Assembly: GCA_027311125.1 (NCBI GenBank)
Contig: DAICZO010000326.1
Coordinates: forward strand, 1 to 5,653
Length of the DNA stretch: 5,653 nucleotides
DNA from: Acidobacteriaceae bacterium
GTDB taxonomy: Bacteria > Acidobacteriota > Terriglobia > Terriglobales > Acidobacteriaceae
Direction of reading: 5' to 3'
Positions within the stretch are counted from its first letter, which is position 1; each line of letters starts with the position of its first letter. The notes below the pieces were generated by a model. The model was not told the DNA's origin, did not search any database, and saw nothing but the letters and a program-made list of their open reading frames with translations. The position numbers and the translations under genes were made by a program. Positions 1 through 5,653 of this stretch are shown in pieces.

Positions 1-1
1 C

Positions 2-226
2 ATGTCGCTTACCGTCATCTTCAACGGCCAGCCCCGCACCTTCGACGCCCTACCAGCAACCACCACACTCGATCAGCTACTCCTCGAACTCAGCCTTAAA
101 GCAGACCGGATCGCCGTCGAGCACAACGGGGAAATAGCCACCAGAGCCTCCTGGCCCGACACTCAGGTCAATTCGGGAGACAAACTCGAAGTTGTTCATT
201 TTGTTGGTGGAGGAGCAACTAGCTAA
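2..226 (+). CDS. thiS: ThiS, sulfur carrier protein for thiamine thiazole synthesis
   Basis: The 74-residue product matches ThiS, the small ubiquitin-fold protein of the cytoplasm. In known ThiS proteins the C-terminal glycine is adenylated by ThiF and converted to a thiocarboxylate, which donates sulfur to the thiazole synthase ThiG. Visible support is the N-terminal beta strand MSLTVIFNG, the central IAVEHNGEI stretch, and the family-typical end EVVHFVGGG at residues 63-71. The length fits the family (about 65-75 residues). The odd point is the tail: three residues (ATS) follow the three glycines, whereas ThiS normally ends on glycine. The ATG is the second base of the window, so upstream context and ribosome binding site cannot be judged, and an earlier start is possible. 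No thiG follows; the next gene is convergent, so any partner genes must lie to the left or elsewhere. MoaD-like carriers are the main alternative, but VHFVGGG favours ThiS. Confidence 0.9.
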   Translation: MSLTVIFNGQPRTFDALPATTTLDQLLLELSLKADRIAVEHNGEIATRASWPDTQVNSGDKLEVVHFVGGGATS

Positions 227-1395
227 ACAGTAGCCTTCATGGTCATCTCCAGCAAAAGCCGCTCCCACTGATCCCCGTAATCATCCCACCCCCCCAGACT
301 GTTCACGCGCAACAGGGCAGCCTCACTCATCGTCCGCTGCAGTGCAGGGTCGTCTGCCAACTCCTGCATTCGCTCCAGCAGTGCATCCACGTCTCGCACT
401 GGAACAATAAAGCCTTCAACGTCATTGCTAAAAAGGTCTTCACCTCCAGTATTGGTTGAGGCTACGACTGGACACCCACACGCCAGCGCCTGCCCCTGAA
501 CCAGAGCAAGTCCTTCCTCGATACTTGGCAACACCATCACGTGGCTGGTGCTCATCAACTCTGCTAGACGCGCTTGCGAGACTGACCCGAGGAACTCAAC
601 ATTCTCCTGCGGCAACCGCTCCAACACCGTCTTCAGGTCAGGGTTCATCGCCCCGGCCACCAGTAACCGCTTGTTTCCATGGCGCAAACGCGCAAATGCC
701 TCCAGCAGATACGGAAAGCCCTTGCGCAACCCTACCGACCCCGCAAACAGGACCTCAAACCGATCCTGGGGTGGTTCACCTACTCGCCGAAACTGCTCCA
801 GACGAACCCCATAGGGAATCACCCGAACCTTCTCCGCTGCAATCCCGCTCTCGACAAACGACCGGGCAGCGAACCGAGAGGGTACGGTAATCACGTCCGC
901 CACCTGATAGATCTTCTCCTCGCGAACGATATCGCGAATGTCTGTCACCGGACGCGTCACCCCCCAGCGCCGATACTCCTCAGCCACAATCTGCTCCTGG
1001 TACCGCTGGTGCGACGAGCCACGATCGCAGATCATCAACCCGCCTCGTGCCTGCAACTCCATCCCGGTCTTCAGACTCGACCCCGAGAGAGCTATCAATA
1101 CATCCGGCACCACGGCATCACGCAGCTTCCAACTGGTCCACGCATCGAACGCCAGCGCATTAGCATAACTCATTTGGTCTAAAAGGTATGGGCTGGTAAA
1201 CCCCATCCTGGGCATTAAGATCTCCGGCGTATGGATCCACGGAAAAGTCTCAACCAGCTCCCGTGGTAGCCCCTCACGCTTCAACCGCATCCACGGCCAG
1301 GTGGAGTAAACCCGCTGTAGATGACCACGCCGATGCAACTGCCGCGCCAACTCAAAGTGATGAAAGACGCCGAAGACTGTCTGGACTATACGCAT
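223..1395 (-). CDS. Family 4 glycosyltransferase (GT-B fold, group 1)
   Basis: The predicted 390-residue protein transfers a sugar from an activated nucleotide donor to an acceptor I cannot identify; surface polysaccharide or glycolipid synthesis is likely. The N-terminal half begins MRIVQTVFGVFHHFELARQL, the usual first strand and helix of the acceptor domain. The C-terminal donor domain starts near residue 190 (VIPYGVRLEQF), followed by VLFAGSVGLRKGFPYLLEAF at 215-234, FLGSV at 268-272 and the donor-site segment PSIEEGLALVQGQALACGCPVV at 290-311. The second glutamate of the EX7E motif is glutamine here (E294, Q302). No signal peptide or membrane helix is evident. The ATG at 1395 is chosen because the conserved fold begins there. 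A TTG at 1446 would add 17 residues (GASLVGWAEVG...) that do not look like the family. Neither start has a clear Shine-Dalgarno. The gene ends by overlapping thiS tail-to-tail. Family assignment is firm; the specific reaction is unknown. Confidence 0.9.
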   Translation of the reverse strand: MRIVQTVFGVFHHFELARQLHRRGHLQRVYSTWPWMRLKREGLPRELVETFPWIHTPEILMPRMGFTSPYLLDQMSYANALAFDAWTSWKLRDAVVPDVLIALSGSSLKTGMELQARGGLMICDRGSSHQRYQEQIVAEEYRRWGVTRPVTDIRDIVREEKIYQVADVITVPSRFAARSFVESGIAAEKVRVIPYGVRLEQFRRVGEPPQDRFEVLFAGSVGLRKGFPYLLEAFARLRHGNKRLLVAGAMNPDLKTVLERLPQENVEFLGSVSQARLAELMSTSHVMVLPSIEEGLALVQGQALACGCPVVASTNTGGEDLFSNDVEGFIVPVRDVDALLERMQELADDPALQRTMSEAALLRVNSLGGWDDYGDQWERLLLEMTMKATV

Positions 1396-1480
1396 AGCGG
1401 CGGAAGGGGAACCAACCTCAGCCCATCCTACCAAAGACGCACCCAAGGCCCGGAAACCACCCCGGCTTGCCTGTCGCTGC

Positions 1481-1515
1481 TTTACTATACATAATATGTG
1501 TTATCAGACATACAA
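1481..1515 (-). promoter_or_regulatory. AT-rich patch, probable promoter region of the glycosyltransferase gene
   Basis: This is the most AT-rich stretch of the 229-base gap between the glycosyltransferase gene and the tRNA, and it stands out in a GC-rich window. Read on the - strand it offers a -35-like TTGTAT (1515-1510) and several -10-like hexamers: TATTAT (1496-1491), TATGTA (1493-1488) and TATAGT (1489-1484). The spacing is 16 bases only for TATGTA, a weak match, so the exact promoter cannot be fixed. It would leave a leader of roughly 85 bases before the ATG at 1395. The patch also contains -10-like sequence on the + strand, so it could serve the tRNA side. The rest of the gap shows no coding signal. 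Confidence 0.3.
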
Positions 1516-1624
1516 GATCAGAACGTAGAAGCTCACCGGGCTCACCCCCACCACCGCTCCACAAGCACTATCCCCAACAAATGTGTTACCTTGCATAAGG
1601 TGGTGCTGTCCGGCACACACCTGT

Positions 1625-1712
1625 GGAGAGATGGCCGAGTGGCTGAAGGCGCACGCTTGGAAAGCGTGTATACCGCAAGGTATCCAGGGTTCGAATCCCT
1701 GTCTCTCCGCCA
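1625..1712 (+). tRNA. tRNA-Ser, anticodon GGA
   Basis: The whole cloverleaf can be drawn. The acceptor stem GGAGAGA (1625-1631) pairs with TCTCTCC (1702-1708). The D stem is GCC (1634-1636) with GGC (1648-1650). The anticodon stem CACGC (1652-1656) pairs with GCGTG (1664-1668) around the loop TTGGAAA, giving anticodon GGA at 1659-1661, which reads UCC and UCU. A long variable arm (TACC/GGTA, 1671-1674 and 1679-1682, loop GCAA) marks a class II tRNA. The T stem CAGGG/CCCTG (1685-1689, 1697-1701) encloses TTCGAAT. The discriminator base is G1709, as expected for serine, and CCA is encoded at 1710-1712. All stems pair fully, so the gene looks functional. No convincing promoter is visible just upstream, and no hairpin plus T-run terminator follows. 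Confidence 0.98.
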
Positions 1713-1755
1713 TTCCTCCCCCGCTCAAATCCCTTCAGCACATCGGTTAGCCTTG

Positions 1756-1771
1756 TGTGACTCGCGTCACA
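1756..1771. promoter_or_regulatory. CRP/FNR-family operator (TGTGA-N6-TCACA)
   Basis: The sequence TGTGACTCGCGTCACA is a perfect match to the TGTGA-N6-TCACA consensus bound by CRP and close relatives; pairing continues one base inward on each side (TGTGAC/GTCACA, spacer TCGC). It sits 63 bases before the start codon of the phosphate acyltransferase gene. Its centre (1763.5) is 41.5 bases upstream of position 1805, the start site predicted from the -10-like hexamer at 1793-1798, which is the class II activator position known from E. coli CRP. The site is seen directly; binding by a CRP-type regulator and activation of the downstream gene are inferred. Which family member binds it, and whether cAMP is the effector, cannot be read from the window. 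Confidence 0.6.
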
Positions 1772-1792
1772 TAAACTCGCTATGCGCTCCGC

Positions 1793-1798
1793 TAAAGT
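1793..1798 (+). promoter_or_regulatory. Candidate -10 element for the acyltransferase gene
   Basis: TAAAGT matches the sigma-70 -10 consensus TATAAT at four of six positions. No good -35 hexamer lies 16-18 bases upstream, where the sequence is CATAAA and its surroundings. A missing -35 is what an activator-dependent class II promoter would show, and the CRP-like palindrome covers that region at the right spacing. TATGCG at 1781-1786 is a weaker alternative. Predicted transcription start is about 1805, giving a leader of about 30 bases. Confidence 0.35.
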
Positions 1799-1823
1799 AG
1801 TTTTACGCAGCAGGTCACGATGT

Positions 1824-1830
1824 ACGGAGG
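1824..1830 (+). promoter_or_regulatory. Shine-Dalgarno that decides the acyltransferase start
   Basis: ACGGAGG holds a full GGAGG core that ends four bases before the ATG at 1835. The in-frame ATG at 1820 lies upstream of this motif and would translate through it (MYGGC...), so it is unlikely to be the start. The ATG at 1847 is too far away (16 bases). The spacing to 1835 is on the short side but acceptable. Confidence 0.7.
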
Positions 1831-1834
1831 TTGC

Positions 1835-2803
1835 ATGAGTAACGAGATGGTCTTGACGGTCGAGTCGGACTTCAAACAAACTTCCCCCAGCATGCTCGAT
1901 GCACTCGTCCACCAGCAAAGTCTCCGCGGAGCCATTCCTGTCGCCGTCTGCTGGCCGTGCAGTGCCGTCTCGCTCGCTGGAGCGCTCGAAGCCACCCAGG
2001 CTCGCCTGATCGAACCCATCCTCGTCGGTCCCGAGCGTCAAATCCGCGATCTGGCCGCAGCCGAGGGTCTCGACCTCGACGGCTTTCGCTTCCTGGAGGC
2101 CTCCAGCGAAGAAGAAGCCGCCTCCAGCGCTACCGAACTATGCCGTTCCGGCCATACCGCCGCCTTGATGAAAGGAAGCCTTCACACCGACCTCCTGATG
2201 CACTTTGTTCTGCAAAAGAACACCGGCCTGCGCACCCCCCGCCGTCTTAGCCACGTCTTTGTCCTGGAGGCCCCGCTCTACGAGCGCACCCTCTTTATTA
2301 CCGATGCCGCCATCAACATCTATACCACCCTGGAAGACAAGGTGGATATCCTCAAGAACGTCATCGAACTCGCCCACGCTCTCGGCGTCCCCATGCCCAA
2401 AGTAGCCATCCTCTCGGCAGTCGAGACCGTCTGCGCCAAAATTACCTCTACCATCGACGCCGCTGCACTCTGCAAGATGGCCGACCGCGGCCAGATCACC
2501 GGTGCCATTCTCGACGGGCCCCTGGCCTTTGACACCGCCGTCAGTGCCAAGGCCGCAGAGGTCAAAAACCTGCACTCCCCGGTCGCTGGCGAAGCCGACA
2601 TCCTGCTCGCTCCCGACCTCGAATCCGGCAATATGCTCGCCAAGCAACTGGAGTATCTCGGCGGTGCCAGCCTCGCCGGCATCGTCCTCGGCGCCAAGGT
2701 CCCCATCATCCTCACCAGCCGCGCTGACTCAGCAGAGTCCCGCGTAGCCTCCTGTGCTATCGCGTCGCTGCTTGCCCAGACCCACGAGCATCTACCGCTC
2801 TAA
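1835..2803 (+). CDS. Phosphate acetyl/butyryltransferase family enzyme
   Basis: The predicted 322-residue cytoplasmic enzyme belongs to the PTA/PTB family, which interconverts acyl-CoA plus phosphate with acyl-phosphate plus CoA. Family signatures run through the chain: MKGSLHTD at 112-119, GLRT...RRLSHVF at 131-143, ITDAAIN at 155-161, ILSAVETV at 192-199, STIDAAALCKMADRGQI at 205-221, DGPLAFD at 227-233, PDLESGNMLAKQLEYL at 260-275 and PIILTSRAD at 290-298. The length suits the single-domain transacetylase/transbutyrylase type. The pattern resembles the C-terminal part of proteins named bifunctional enoyl-CoA hydratase/phosphate acetyltransferase, but no MaoC hydratase domain is present. 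Acetyl versus butyryl specificity cannot be decided by eye. No acetate or butyrate kinase gene follows; the neighbour is a convergent protein kinase gene. A CRP-like site and promoter candidate precede it, suggesting carbon- or oxygen-responsive control. The start at 1835 rests on the Shine-Dalgarno at 1824-1830; 1820 would add five residues. Confidence 0.92.
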   Translation: MSNEMVLTVESDFKQTSPSMLDALVHQQSLRGAIPVAVCWPCSAVSLAGALEATQARLIEPILVGPERQIRDLAAAEGLDLDGFRFLEASSEEEAASSATELCRSGHTAALMKGSLHTDLLMHFVLQKNTGLRTPRRLSHVFVLEAPLYERTLFITDAAINIYTTLEDKVDILKNVIELAHALGVPMPKVAILSAVETVCAKITSTIDAAALCKMADRGQITGAILDGPLAFDTAVSAKAAEVKNLHSPVAGEADILLAPDLESGNMLAKQLEYLGGASLAGIVLGAKVPIILTSRADSAESRVASCAIASLLAQTHEHLPL

Positions 2804-2836
2804 CCTGAAGTCAGGACAAGCGTCTGCCCCCCAGGG

Positions 2837-5653
2837 CTAATTCCCTGTTGGCAGGCTCTTGTTCCCTGCTCCCCATAGCTCGATAAACCGTCGATGCGCC
2901 GCGCTGCTATTCGCCTTATCGCCAATCTCGGCATAGGCTCGCGACAACCCCTCCTGCGCCAGCGGATACAGATTGCTTCCGGTCGTAAATGCTGCTCCGC
3001 GATGGTCCACGGTCGTCTGGAAGTCTGCAATCGCCGCCGAACCTTCGCCTGCCGCCAGGTGTGCCAGCCCCCTCAAATACGGTGTCAGCGATATCTGGTC
3101 GTACGGTGCCGCATCCGCCAGGGCTGCCAGAGCGGCCTTGGGATCCTTCGCCCGCAGCGCAATCGCTCCACGCAGGTCGGCCAGGTAGTAATTCGTCACC
3201 GCCGTACTGTGCGGATACTGCTGCTGCAACTCCGTCACCGCCCGCTGAGCTCCGCTTGCATCTCCACACATCGCCAGCGCCATCCCAGCGTTGAACATGG
3301 CTACCGGCCCCATCGGCAGACTGCGCGCCTCATTGGCTAACCCAGTCGCCTGGCTGCACTCGCCGCTCAGCCCCCGGTCCACAGCCCCCAGTGCCAGCAG
3401 GTATGCTCCTGTCGACTTCAGGCTGGCACTTCGAACAGCAATTGCTGCAGCTGCCCGCCAGAACGTCCCACCTGCTCCCAACTGGCCAGCGTTGTCCAGA
3501 TACAGCCCATACTCCGCCGCTTCGCCATAGGAGATAGATGCCTCTTTCGCACTGGTCACTGCCGCCTTCAGGTCGGCACTTTGTCTGGTCAGCACGCCTG
3601 CATCCCCCGCCAGATACGCTGCGGCCAACGTATTCCGCCCCAGCAAAACTCCCAGCCGCTGGGCCTGCGCATTCAACTCCAAAGCCCCCTGGTACCGATC
3701 GAGCGCCACCATCTCGGTCTCCGCTTCCATGTACGCCGCGGAGCGGTATGGATCATCGGTATACACCTGCTGGGCCGCCTGGAGTGCCTCTGGCATATGT
3801 CCCAGCTTCCGCAGCACGATCGACTGCGCCAGCACCCCAGCCACATCATGCGGATACAACTCGCGGAACTGCTTCACAATCCCCGCAGCCCGTCCGTAGT
3901 CGCCAGTCGCATTCATCTCATGGCAGAACTGCGTCAGCAACTGTAGCCGTTCGCTCGCCTCGGTCGCGTCATCCAGCGCCAGTTTGGCCTCACTTGCCGC
4001 CATCGCCTCCGCGTTCTGCGTGCGATACAGCCAGGCCAGACTCATATGCGCCAGTGCAAACTTCGGATCGACACGGACAGCATCCTCATACGCCGCCATA
4101 GCTTCATTCAAATTTCCACTATCCAGCGCCGTATCACCTTCGGAGTAGGACTTCAGTGCATCGACGTTTGCAGTTGCTTCGCGCTCTAACGACACATTGT
4201 TTCGCGTAATCGCTCGGTCCGTCTCGCCCATATCCGAGCGAATCGTCTTACCCAACCGGCCTATCGCATCCGCCAGTTGCTCTTTGCCCATCGCCGTCGC
4301 TTCAATACTAGCCAGCCGGTCGTTCGAACTGGCATCCAGCACATCCACGCTGATCGTGTAGGGCGAGCCGTTCCCGCGAATCTCGCCATACAGATACGCC
4401 TTGGCGCCAACCTTCTGGGCGACGCGCCGATTAGCTACCGACGCACCGGCAATCTCGCCTTCAGACTCTATCTGCCGCAGCCCCGATCGATACGTCTCGC
4501 CACCCCGCACCGTCAGATACTCTGACTGACGCAGCACCAGTTCCAGCCCTTCGATCACCGTACCATCCAGGCTATGGTCGCTCGTCTTGTTCTGGATCAC
4601 CGTCAGCAGCAGCGGATCGCCAGGAGCCAGCAGCACGGGACGTAGCCGCCCATTGCCAACGGTAAAGTAGGCCACGCCTGCACCCAGTAGCACGACTGCC
4701 GCTGCGACCGCCGTCCGCACCCGCTTGCGTTTGGACTTCTCCTCCGCAGCCAGCCGTTCCTGCTCCGCCAGCTTCTCGTGCTGCTTCGCATGAAGGTCAG
4801 CTGACGCCGCAGAGATCTCTTCCGTGTCAAACTCGAACTGGGTCACCCCAGAACTACTCCGTGCGGGAATCTCAACGCGGGCATCACTTCCAACGGCCGT
4901 AGCCGACCCCGCCCCCCCAGCCACCGTCTGGCCGGCTGCCTCGCTCTTTACCTCCGAAGCGCCAACCTCTCGCCCGCCCCGCAATACTCCGTTATCACTC
5001 GCACCCGCCTCGCGTTGTGTCACGCGCGCCACCGGGCGGATCAACATATTGTCCCCGCTCGAAACCGGACGAACCGGCGGCACCACCACAGCCGGAGCCA
5101 CCGGCAACTTGGCATCCGACGAAGTACGAAGCGGTCGCTTGACCCGGGCCACAGGGTCGGCTGCCCGCACCAGCGGAACCGCTGCCGGCGAGCGTTTCAA
5201 CCAACTCCCCCCACCACCCTTGGCAGGAGCTTTTTGCAGCGCCTTCACCAACTCTCCCGCCGTCTGGTAACGCCCATCCCGCTCCTTGGTCAGCAGCTTC
5301 AGGATGATCTTCTCCAACTCCCGCGGAATCGCCTCATTCCAATCATGCAAAGGCTCCGGAGATTTGTTCAGCAACTCCACATAGATCAACGCGCTCGTCG
5401 CACCCTGAAAAGGCACCTGCCGCGTCGCCATCTCGTACATCACCACACCCAGCGAAAACAGGTCCGAGCGTCCATCCAGATCCAGTCCGCGCGCCTGTTC
5501 CGGAGACATATACGACAACGTTCCCACCGTCGCACCCGCCAGCGTCAGATCCAATGCGCGCGATGCACGCCCACCTCGCGTCGCCAGGTCAATCTTCGCC
5601 AGACCAAAATCCAGCACCTTCGCCTGATGCTTCCCGTTCGACTTCTCCACCAG
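2837..5653 (-). CDS. Receptor-like Ser/Thr protein kinase with TPR periplasmic region (N-terminus cut by window edge)
   Basis: An open frame of 938 codons plus stop enters from the right edge, so the true start, glycine-rich loop and HRD catalytic loop are outside the window; the GTG at 5650 is internal. With that codon as residue 1, the kinase part shows KVLDFGLAK (DFG at 14-16), VGTLSYMSPEQARG at 42-55 (activation and P+1 loops), DLFSLGVVMYEM at 63-74 and RDGRYQTAGELVKAL at 124-138, typical of PknB-like Hanks kinases. A Pro/Ala/Val-rich linker (about 140-270) leads to a charged helix (about 285-312, ending KSKRKRVR) and one membrane helix at about 313-330, with the basic residues placing the kinase in the cytoplasm. 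Outside, residues 345-455 resemble the TolB/FlgO-like domain often found in such kinases, followed by a helical region with TPR-like repeats (clearest around 498-560, then to about 925). It probably senses an envelope or extracellular cue and phosphorylates unknown cytoplasmic targets. It converges on the acyltransferase gene with a 33-base gap. Confidence 0.92.
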   Translation of the reverse strand: MVEKSNGKHQAKVLDFGLAKIDLATRGGRASRALDLTLAGATVGTLSYMSPEQARGLDLDGRSDLFSLGVVMYEMATRQVPFQGATSALIYVELLNKSPEPLHDWNEAIPRELEKIILKLLTKERDGRYQTAGELVKALQKAPAKGGGGSWLKRSPAAVPLVRAADPVARVKRPLRTSSDAKLPVAPAVVVPPVRPVSSGDNMLIRPVARVTQREAGASDNGVLRGGREVGASEVKSEAAGQTVAGGAGSATAVGSDARVEIPARSSSGVTQFEFDTEEISAASADLHAKQHEKLAEQERLAAEEKSKRKRVRTAVAAAVVLLGAGVAYFTVGNGRLRPVLLAPGDPLLLTVIQNKTSDHSLDGTVIEGLELVLRQSEYLTVRGGETYRSGLRQIESEGEIAGASVANRRVAQKVGAKAYLYGEIRGNGSPYTISVDVLDASSNDRLASIEATAMGKEQLADAIGRLGKTIRSDMGETDRAITRNNVSLEREATANVDALKSYSEGDTALDSGNLNEAMAAYEDAVRVDPKFALAHMSLAWLYRTQNAEAMAASEAKLALDDATEASERLQLLTQFCHEMNATGDYGRAAGIVKQFRELYPHDVAGVLAQSIVLRKLGHMPEALQAAQQVYTDDPYRSAAYMEAETEMVALDRYQGALELNAQAQRLGVLLGRNTLAAAYLAGDAGVLTRQSADLKAAVTSAKEASISYGEAAEYGLYLDNAGQLGAGGTFWRAAAAIAVRSASLKSTGAYLLALGAVDRGLSGECSQATGLANEARSLPMGPVAMFNAGMALAMCGDASGAQRAVTELQQQYPHSTAVTNYYLADLRGAIALRAKDPKAALAALADAAPYDQISLTPYLRGLAHLAAGEGSAAIADFQTTVDHRGAAFTTGSNLYPLAQEGLSRAYAEIGDKANSSAAHRRFIELWGAGNKSLPTGN

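Noticed and set aside
456..1182. Long + strand open frames (144 and 167 residues) opposite the glycosyltransferase gene
   Set aside because: Low-complexity shadow translations; the - strand frame has clear GT4 motifs throughout.
1396..1446. Longer glycosyltransferase starting at TTG 1446
   Set aside because: The added 17 residues are not family-like, and the ATG at 1395 begins exactly at the conserved first strand; no Shine-Dalgarno supports the TTG.
1603..1616. GTGC...GCAC inverted repeat just before the tRNA
   Set aside because: Four-base arms with a six-base spacer are expected by chance at this base composition.
1498..1800. A + strand open frame of 100 residues spanning the tRNA
   Set aside because: It reads through the tRNA and both gaps, has no ribosome binding site and resembles no protein family.
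1504..2041. Two - strand open frames across the tRNA (74 and 151 residues, with phrases such as GFEPWIP and GETGIRTLDTLRYT)
   Set aside because: These are antisense translations of the tRNA-Ser gene, a well-known source of false hypothetical proteins; the longer one also overlaps the acyltransferase gene.
2804..2815. CCTGA-AG-TCAGG inverted repeat between the acyltransferase and kinase stops as a bidirectional terminator
   Set aside because: The stem is only 4-5 base pairs with a tiny loop and no T-run follows on either strand, so it does not meet terminator criteria.
3538..5270. Long + strand open frames (187, 148 and 121 residues) opposite the kinase gene
   Set aside because: They are Pro/Ser/Arg/His-rich shadows typical of the strand opposite a GC-rich gene, with no family resemblance.
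5648..5650. GTG at 5650 as the start of the kinase gene
   Set aside because: The frame stays open to the window edge and a kinase cannot begin 13 residues before DFG; the N-lobe and catalytic loop must be encoded beyond the window.

Overview
The window is about 60% G+C and carries four protein genes and one tRNA gene. The best guess for the organism is an acidobacterium of the Acidobacteriaceae/Terriglobales type. This is inferred from gene style only: a very large Hanks-type Ser/Thr kinase with a single membrane helix and a TPR-rich outer half, the solitary phosphate acyltransferase, and the codon use. No phylogenetic marker in the window proves it.

Layout, left to right. A small sulfur-carrier gene (thiS, + strand, 2-226) runs tail-to-tail into a GT-B fold family 4 glycosyltransferase gene (- strand, best start at 1395), and their stop codons share bases. 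A 229-base gap (1396-1624) follows, with an AT-rich patch at 1481-1515 that probably holds the glycosyltransferase promoter. Next is a complete tRNA-Ser(GGA) gene with an encoded CCA end (1625-1712, + strand). A 122-base gap (1713-1834) then holds a textbook CRP-type palindrome, TGTGA-N6-TCACA. It lies exactly where a class II activator site would sit relative to a -10-like hexamer, and a strong Shine-Dalgarno follows it before a phosphotransacetylase/phosphotransbutyrylase-family gene (1835-2803). After a 33-base gap, the end of a receptor-like Ser/Thr protein kinase gene converges on it (- strand, 2837 to beyond the right edge). The kinase N-lobe and catalytic loop lie outside the window.

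The four protein genes do not form an operon: the two + strand genes each converge on a - strand gene. The window is mostly ordinary chromosomal housekeeping and signalling. The points most worth a second look are the CRP-like site with its promoter geometry upstream of the acyltransferase, the extra residues after the glycine tail of ThiS, the 4-base stop overlap, and the Glu-to-Gln change in the EX7E motif of the glycosyltransferase. I saw no CRISPR array, transposase, phage gene or defence system.
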